From contig NC_083691.1 of the NCBI RefSeq assembly GCF_033118175.1, positions 13,551,001-13,615,000 of the forward strand: a stretch of DNA of 64,000 nucleotides, given 5' to 3'. The stretch comes from Dama dama (lineage: Eukaryota; Chordata; Mammalia; Artiodactyla; Cervidae). The stretch's first letter is position 1; the number at the start of each line of letters is the position of its first letter. The notes under the pieces are model-generated. The model did no database searches. It was given only the letters and a program-made list of their open reading frames with translations, and was not told the DNA's origin. The position numbers and the translations under genes were made by a program. Of the stretch, positions 54,101 through 63,100 are shown one piece after another.

Positions 54101-57100
54101 GGATCAAACCCAGGTCTCCTGCACTGCAGGCAGATTCTTTACCATCTGAGCCAGCAGGGAAGCCCAAGGGTCTGGAAGGACAACTACAAAGTGTACCAGC
54201 ATATTACAGGCCCTGAGAAGCCCTTCAGTAGTACAACTGTTGAGTTCTACTTAGCCCAGTATCTCCTTATTTGATTTCATCAAGAAACTTCAGGGGAGCT
54301 TAGTAACATCCAGCAGAATTAGTGTTCTACACAGTACACTCATTCCCTGGAGGAAGAAATGGCAACCCACTCCAGTATTCTTGCTAGAAAATCCCATGAA
54401 CAGAGGAGACTGGTGGGCTACAGTCCATGGGGTCATAAAGAGTCGGACATGACTGAGCACGCATGCATGCATGCACATAATACACTCTATTCATGGAAGA
54501 CGGAAGTCATTAGAGAAAAGTGCCAGGGACTTGGAGTGCAAGCATTTGCCATGGTCCCCAGGAGCACCCAGTGGGTGAGGAGTATCTCAGGTCCAGGATT
54601 TGGCCACATCAGCTGACAATTCCCTTTGTACTTATTTCAGCACTGCAAAGTAAATTTTTTATTGTCATTGAATTGTTGTTTTTCAGCTGCTAAGTTGTGT
54701 CCGACTCTTTGTGACCCCATGGACTGCAGCACTCCAGGCTTCCCTGTCCTTCACTATCTCCCAGAGTTTTCTCAAACCCATCTCCATTGAGATGGTGATG
54801 CCATCCAACCATTTCATTGAATTACTGAATAAACATCCCTGTGGGAAGTGGAGACCTTCATCAGCCAACCCAGGCCTTCTGGTCTACCTGGCAGTTTCTT
54901 TCACATTACACAGTAGGTTTCTAGACCAGGGTATTTACAGGAACCATCAACCCCTTAAAACTATGTGCAAAATGGTGTGTATGTGTGTGCGTACACATGT
55001 ATATTTGTGTGTGTGCATATGTGGGCACTTTTCTAGGAGGATTCATAGATTTTGTTATTCCTAGTGGAACTGTGACTCTAGAAAAGAGAAAGGTTAGGAA
55101 TCATGGTGTTAAAGGAAAATATTCTCATTCTTATTTGTACACTGATCTCCTGCAAGTTTGGTCACTGTAAGTCAGTCCTTCTCAGTCTGATCAGCTTGTG
55201 TTCACTCACCAAACCGAGGTTCTGGATCCTCCAAGGTACTCCCCTGCTTGAGGAGCAGGCTTCTTGGACCACATGGCATCACTCACTTTCCAGGCCTGTA
55301 CCTGTGCTGCTCCTCTGGCTGGAAACCCTCTCCCCACACCTTGGGGTCAATGCCCCAACATTTTTTGGACCTCAAGTTGGCTGTTTCCTTCTTGAATCCT
55401 TCTCAGGATGTCTGGTTCTGGATTAGGTACCACTTATTTGTGCTCCCACAGCATCGCTTCCATATCTCTGGCACCCCACCCCCTTCTTTTCTACCCTTAC
55501 CCTTCATCAAGGGCCACTTTTCCCCATTTATTGTGCTTATTCCATGATGCAATTAACTGTTTATAGTACTTGTCTGCTCTTTGCCAAACAAAGAGTTGAA
55601 CACAACTGGGTAACTGGACAACAAGAAGCTCCATGAGAAAGGGGTTTGTGACTAGTTTTGCCCTGCTTTGGTGCCCAGACTAAGCAGAGTGTCTGGCATA
55701 CAGCAGGCACCCATTAGCTGCAGGGAAACATGTAAAGATGGGTACTTGAATCTTTTCAGTGCTACACTTACGTGCTGTCACAGTTAGACCTCTAACATCC
55801 TCTGCCCCACTCTATGACTAGGTATAGACTTGTCAGCCATGAGAATTCCAAAGAGTGAAACACTCACACGATCAGGTTTTGTCTTTCATCGGCAAAAGCT
55901 TCTTTCCCACTAAATGCATGTATGTGTGTGCACACGTGTGCACAAACCTATGTGTGATGAGAGAGGAGAAAACATGTGCCACAGGGTTTGGAATAAACAT
56001 ACCTGCATTTCTCAGAAAGCGATAATTATAGTCCTTGACTATCCTCGTGTTCGGGTTATAGAAGCCGTCTCCACAGTCGTAACAGCCTGGAGGGATCTTT
56101 CTAGGTGGGTCCATATTGGTGAGTTGAGAGATACCTTGAAAGGATATCAGGGGGTGGGATGAATTAGGAGACTGGGATTGATATATATATATAGTGTGTG
56201 TGTGTGTGTGTGTGTATATACATATAACTATATATACACACTACTGTATATAAAACTCTAGCCCTATAAATTAAGCTGCTAACATCAGGGGAGAAGAGGA
56301 CCCGGGCATTGTCTCCCAGGACTGGGGACACTGGAACTACCAGGAGGAAAAGAAGTCAGTGCACCTTTATGGTCATGCCTCCTGCGTGTCATCTCTCTTG
56401 GAAGCTGAAGCCTGAGAAAAGGGGATAAGGTTGGAAGAAGGAACTTCCTGGTTTCCTCTTATTCGTGGTCTCTGTAACTCCCTGTCCTCTGGACTGAGGG
56501 GGATGCTCCGAGCACAGAACCATGCTCACGGCTCAGGGTCCCGCCCAGAGCTGTGCTTAGGTTGGTTAACCATGATGAGCCGGGACACTATGGGTTGAGG
56601 GTTACACTCCACGCTGAGCACTTCACAGCCATTCTTTCCCTGAAGCCTCCTGCCAAAGCCCATCTCATAGATGCCCAGAGAGGGGAAGGGTAGCCTTAAC
56701 CCTCCCCACCTCCAACAAAGCGTGCCCCCAAGGCTTAGAGGGGGCCTTCAGAGAGATATGCAGAGTGACTTTGGAAGGAAGTGGGTATTTAGACAAAGCT
56801 TCTTTGCTGGGGCCCCTGAAGGAGAAGGCGAGGCTGCGGGAAATCTGTGCACTGCCTCGAGACAGAGGCCCAGTTTAGCAAAACCTGTGCTGTGTGAGTG
56901 CTGAGGGCCCAAAGCCAGGAGCCCTTGGCCTACAGGTTTCAGTTGGGGGGAAGAGCCTGTGACCAAGTCATCACTACCCCACGAGGAATCATTTACAAGG
57001 TTCTTCAGTGGCATCAGACAGGCAGCTCTCTGAAGGCACAGGCTGTGTCCTCATAGCTCTCATTCCCCCAGGATCCAGCCGGTGGCTGCCACAGGGCGTG

Positions 57101-60100
57101 TGCTCAGGAAAGGTCTGTGAAGGTCATTGCTTACCTACCCTAAGCGCACCCTATCACCTCCCACTGCTATGTCAGTACTCTTAGTCCTGTCTGATAATAA
57201 CTCTTCATTGAACACCTACTATGCGCCAGATAATGTGCTCGGACACTAGGAACACAGCGCCTTTGCCCTCCAGGAGCTCACAGCCAGCTCGGGAAGACAG
57301 ACACCTGTGACAGAGCTCAGGTAAGGGATCATGGCTGCTCTGTGATTCGTCACGGGGAGGCCTCACCTGGTCTGGGAATTCAAGGAAGAGCCCCGAGAAA
57401 GGGGCATTAAGCTCAGACCTGAAGGATGGGAAGGAGGTATCTGGGTGAAGCGAGAGGGTTAGAGCATTCCAGGCAGGAGGGGGACTGGCAGGGAACAGCA
57501 TGGTCTCTTTGAGGAACAGAGAGCAAGCATCACCAGTGAGGGAGCAGAGAGAACATTCAAGAAGGGCAGTGAGCGAAGGGTGAGGCTGGGGACCTCACGG
57601 GAGCTGGAGAATGCTGGTCGTTTTAAAAGCATGGAGCCTCATCTTCGGGATAGTGAGGAGGCACTAGAAGCTGTGTAGGGGAGGGGGGCAGGTGGCCATC
57701 AGATCCATGGTTTTCAGAGATGGAAGTGAGCACAGAGGGGAGAATGGCCCAGAAGGGGGCCAGTGTGGATCTCAAGAGTTCAGGTAAAGAAGGGGAGAGG
57801 GTGAAGGTCTGGAATAGTGCAGAGAGATAGGATGGCCACTTGACGTGAACAGCCGACTCACTGGAAAAGACCCTGATGCTGGGAAAGATTGAGGGCAGGC
57901 GGAGAAGGGGGCGACAGAGGATGAGATGGTTGGGTGGCATCACCAGCTCAATGGACTTGAGTTTGAACAAATTCTGGGAGTTGGTGATGGACAGCGAAGC
58001 CTAATGTGCTGCAGTCCATGGGGTTGCAAAGAGTCAGACATGACTTAGCAACTGACCAATAACAACAAAAGAGGATGAAGAAGCTCAGCTTGGCCCATGG
58101 AGATGCTCAGTAAGTATCTGTTTAATGAACAAATGAATGGATATATTTTAGAGGCAGAATCCACAGGACCAGGTGATGGATTGCACACTTATGGAGGAAG
58201 GAGGAGTCAGGATTAGGCTTATGTGGGGGTGGGGGTGGGGTGGGAGTGATGGTCTCCAGGGCAGCAGTCCTGGGGGTCAGTGGGCTGGTGGGCAGGGTAA
58301 CGAATTCCGTGCAGACAAGTTGAGAGATGACCCAGTGGAGGTGTTGGGGAAACAGGATGCAGGAATCTGAGACTCACGGATTTTGATTTCAATTAAATGA
58401 AGGCAAAAGGAGAAGAGGACAACAGAGGATGGGATGGTTGGATGGCATCACCAACTCAGTGGACACGAGTCTGAGCAAACTCAGGGAGACAGTGAGGGAC
58501 AGGGAGGCCTGGCGTGCTGCTATCCACGGGACCACGAAGAGTCGGACATGACTGGGCAACTGAAAAACAATAAATGAAGGCTTAAATGTGAATCAACTTG
58601 TAGGGAGAAGATTCAGAACGAAAACAGAAGAGGGCCTAAGCCAGAGAGCCATGGTAAACCCCAGAATTAATAACGGGGGAGGGGGAGCTGGCAAAGGAGA
58701 TGAAATAGGAAGAAAGTGGGAGGGTGAGGTGTCAGGAAAGCCAAGAGAGAGGAGGCGGCTTACCTGGTCACAAAGCCAGGGTCTGCACTCAGGGTGTCTG
58801 GACCCCAATCCCAAGTGCTTTCTGGAGGTTTCTGTCCTTGGGGACGTTGAGCTCCCCAGGCTCATCCAGCTATTGAGGGGAATATGCCGGGACTCCAGCC
58901 CCGATCTTCCAGCTCTCTGCTCTGTCAGTGCCACCATACTACCTCTAAGTCAGGATTTTTTTTTTTTTTTTTTTTTTTACAGTTTACAAGTCACTTCCCG
59001 GTATTTGGCTATATTGTCTGGGCTGTGCCTAAATCTTGCCTCTTGAGGTTCAGCTGACCTCACATGAGTCTCAGAAACACAGAGGACCCCTGAAGCTGCC
59101 ACTCTCTGGACACAGACTCTAGGCCCCAGTGTCCCCTTCTGTGATGGAACTCGATTTTCCCAGCAAGGCAGTGTGATGTAGGGACCTCAGAGAGGAAGAC
59201 ATGGGCTCCGATGCGAGCTCTGCCACTCGAAACACGCTTGAGCTCCATGACCTCAGCTCCTTCCTCTGTGACATGGGACTAGGAAGCTGACATGGCAGGG
59301 TCACCTGGGGATTCAGTGCGACAGAGAGGACAGAAAGCCGGCCCCCGGTACACAGACACACGGTCCATGACTGCTGCCCCATGTCAGTGTTGCAGCTGAT
59401 CTGATGAATAACGGCAGCTGAGGTGTCCCACACACCTACTGTGCGTGCAAGACACTGCTGCAAACACTTTACAAGTGTGATCTTATTTCTAAACTTGTAA
59501 GGTCAATGAAGCTATTGTCCCATTTTACAGGGGGAGAAACTGAGGCTCAGAGAGGTGAATGCCCTGCCCTTGTTCCCTGGCTGGTACAGGGGATCTGAGA
59601 TTTGAGGACTGGTCTTTCTGGCTCTAGAACCTGGTCACATCCTGTGGTCCTGCTCCTCTCTCCTCTCCTTTGGGGTGGGTTACTTCAAAGGGACTCAACC
59701 CACTTCTTTAGACCCATCTTTCATCTCCCTCTCCGTCTGAGTGTGAAGGGAAGCGAGGATGCCTGGGTACCTGCAGGCTTCAAGCCGTGGCAGATCTCGG
59801 TGTAAAACCTCCGATCGTAGCTGTCACAGTAATGCCAGTTCTCAGGGTCATACTGCAGGCCGTCTGAGAAGGTGTACGTGCCCTGGAAGATGAGGTGCAC
59901 ACACGTGGGTCTGAGGAAGCCACAGCCCACTTGCCAAGAAGGATGGAAGTCAAGGGAAGGGGTGGTGTTTTCACTGAAGTGATCACTACCACAGCTACTC
60001 AAAGCCGTGGTGATTGGGAGGCATGATTGTAAGTCCTGAGTTGTGTGTCTGGATCACTGTGTGACCTTGGGCAGATGACCTACCCTTGGTGGCCCTTGGT

Positions 60101-63100
60101 TTCCTCCTCCATCCAGTTGGAAAATCATGCTGTATGCTTAACAGAACTGATTCAATGATATTCAGTGAGATAGTGCATGAAGAGCATTTAGCGTAGGGCT
60201 GGCACATAGTAAACACTCAATAAATGTTACTATTCTTCTTTTATTATTATCATGGCTAGAAAGGTCAGGGCCCTCAGTCACGGCTCTTTGTCCAAACACG
60301 TACATTCATCTTTTGCTGCCTTAGTGCTAAAGGAAGCCTCAGGATGTACACATTGCATTGGTCTGGGCATCAGGAAACATGGGTGGAAATTCCAATACTA
60401 TTAATTCACAGGGTGACCTTGGGTAAGTCACATCCCTTTCCTGGGGCTTAGATTCTCCAAGCTGAAAAGCAAGGAGTGTTTCTTAACCTTTTTTTAGGTT
60501 ATGAGACAGCCCCTGTACCCACCCATAATGAAACCCATGAAAGTTATAGATCCTTTCTCTGGGGAAATTTGAGTCCCATATGCACAGAGGCTTTTGTATA
60601 TAAATCAGGAGATTTCACTGACACCCTGAATTCTATTTGTGGCCCACAAATCCCAGGCTAAGAACTCTTGACTTAGATGACTAATAAGTCATCTGATTGT
60701 AATGGTGGAGTTAGCACTTGCTGAGTGCTAGGTACTTACTAAGTGCCAGGTACTGAGTAGAGTACTCACACACACTACCTCATTTATTCTCATAACCAGC
60801 CTAAGGAGAAGCCTCATACTCTTGTGGCTGGCAGACTTGCGGTCCCCCAAAGGTGTCCACGTCTAATCATTGAGCCTATGAATGTTAATCTTACATGGCA
60901 AAAGAGACTCTGCACGTGGGATTAAGTTAAGGATCTTGAAGTGGGGGGGTTATCCTGGATTATCTATATGGGTCCAGTGTAGTCATAGGGGTTCTCTTAA
61001 GAGGGAGGCAAGAAGGTCAGAGTGATAGAAGACGAGACAATGACAAAAGCAGAGGGAGAGGAGATGTGATGACGGAAGTGAAGGTCAGAGGGATGCATGG
61101 CCATGAGCCAAGGAATGCATGCAGCTTCCACGAGCTGGAAAAGTCAAGGAAATGGTTCCTCCCACATAGCCTCCAGAAGGAAGAGGCACTGCTGGCCTGT
61201 TTTAGACTTCTGATGTCCAGAACTAAAAGATAACAAGTTTCTGTCATTTGAAGGCACTGAGTTGACAGTAATTTGTTACAGCAGCAATATGATACTAAGA
61301 CAACTATTGTCCCCAGTGTACAGATAAGAAATAGGAGTCTCAGAAAGGGTAGGTCATGGGCCCAAGGTCACACAGTTGGTTGCATAAGAGGATTCAGACT
61401 CATTATGGCTTCTCCAGGGGCCTTCTGGATAGAGAGGGAGAAGATTCCAGAGCCCTGGAGATCAAGAGGCGGGAGAGGAGGGCAGCAGAGGGGAGGGCAG
61501 GGTGCCCGTCGGGGGCTCTTCCCGTTTGAGGCTTTCCCCTCCCCACCTGATTACCTTTACAACCAACCCTTTCTCCCAAACCGCATCAAATCGGCTCCCA
61601 TTGGGGAAGTACAAGGTTCCTTGGCCATGAAACATGCCATCCTTCATTTCCCCAATGTATTTTGTTTCAGTTGGGAGGATGTATTCGGCATCACCCTCCA
61701 TCCTGTAAGGACAAAAAGAAGTCACTGAACCCTCATGGCAACTGGAGGATCAGAGGCAGGGGTGCAGGAGAGCCAGCACCTCAGGGTCCCCAGATGTTAT
61801 TGTCCCTGCACTAGTCCGTTCAGAAACAAAAATGCTCCCATTAGAGCTCAAAAGTAAGAGGGGCTGTGTGTTGAAGGAAATGCAAGATTTGGTCTGTTTG
61901 TTTTCCCTTGCTCTCAAAGTAGAGGCTGTCCTGGAGTTCATGCTGCCCATGGAAGACCCCCTCTGGAGGCCCAGAGAGGGGAACAATGTGCTCAAAGCCA
62001 CACAGCAAACACTGTGAAGCAGAGACAGGGACCAGGCTTTCTGGGAGCTGATTCTGGGTCTTCTCCACTCCCCACAACCAGCCCACCCCTGCCCACTGCA
62101 CCCCAAGTAGGAAACCGGGGCAAGTATGCACCTGAGGAAACAAGAATCTGAGTCTCATTTCATCATATGCTAGATGTACCATCTTGGAGACTTTCCTAAA
62201 CCTCTGTTTTCCTTCCTTCCTTTATTCCAACAAATATTTATAGAACATCCACTATATGCCAGGCGCCTTGCTAAGTCTACTCTATTGGATACAATACTAT
62301 AGACACAACAGTGATCGAGGAAGATGCAGTCCTTGTCCTTGAGGGGCTCACAGTCTAGTGAGGGACACAGCTAAACAATTACACAATGCGTGACCAGTGC
62401 CCTGCAAGGGAAGAGAGGCCCCTATGGGAGCAAGGGGCAGGGTACCGCCTGGACCAGATGACCACTTGCTTCATAGGGGAAATGGCTGAGATTAATGCCC
62501 AAGATGAATCCAGATACTAATAACAGTTTCCCTAGTAAAGGGCCTGATATATAGTGAGAGCTTAAGAAACAAGCTTTCAGTCATTCATTCGTGCCTTCTT
62601 TGTTTCTCCCCACTGGCTGGAAATCATCTTTCCTAACTCTAAACTTATTTTTGGTTTTGTTTGTACCTCTGTTGGATGCCTAGCACTTTCTTCCTTGTAT
62701 CATAATTGTATATTTCATCTCTCCTATGTAATCAAGCCTCTTGAGAGGAAGACCTCGGTATTCTTAGCTTCTAGAAACATGTTTCTTGTTAAACAGGTGC
62801 TACTAAGTAAAGAATGAAGGAAACAGAAGAACTAGTGAACTTACTGAGTGGATGACAGAAATTGCCACCGTACACAGGCCCCAAACAGGAGAGCACTGTG
62901 GTTAAGCACAGCTTCTGAGCCAGGGAGACCTGGAGTCCAGGCCTGGCTCCACCTCTCTATGCCTTGTATGACCTCTACCTCTCTAAGCCTGAGTTTCTCA
63001 TCTGTAAAACAGGGATAATGACACTTCTGAAAAATTATTGCACTAATGGCTATGAAACTATAGCAGAAGAGCTTAAAAACTAATTTGATTTTATTTTGCT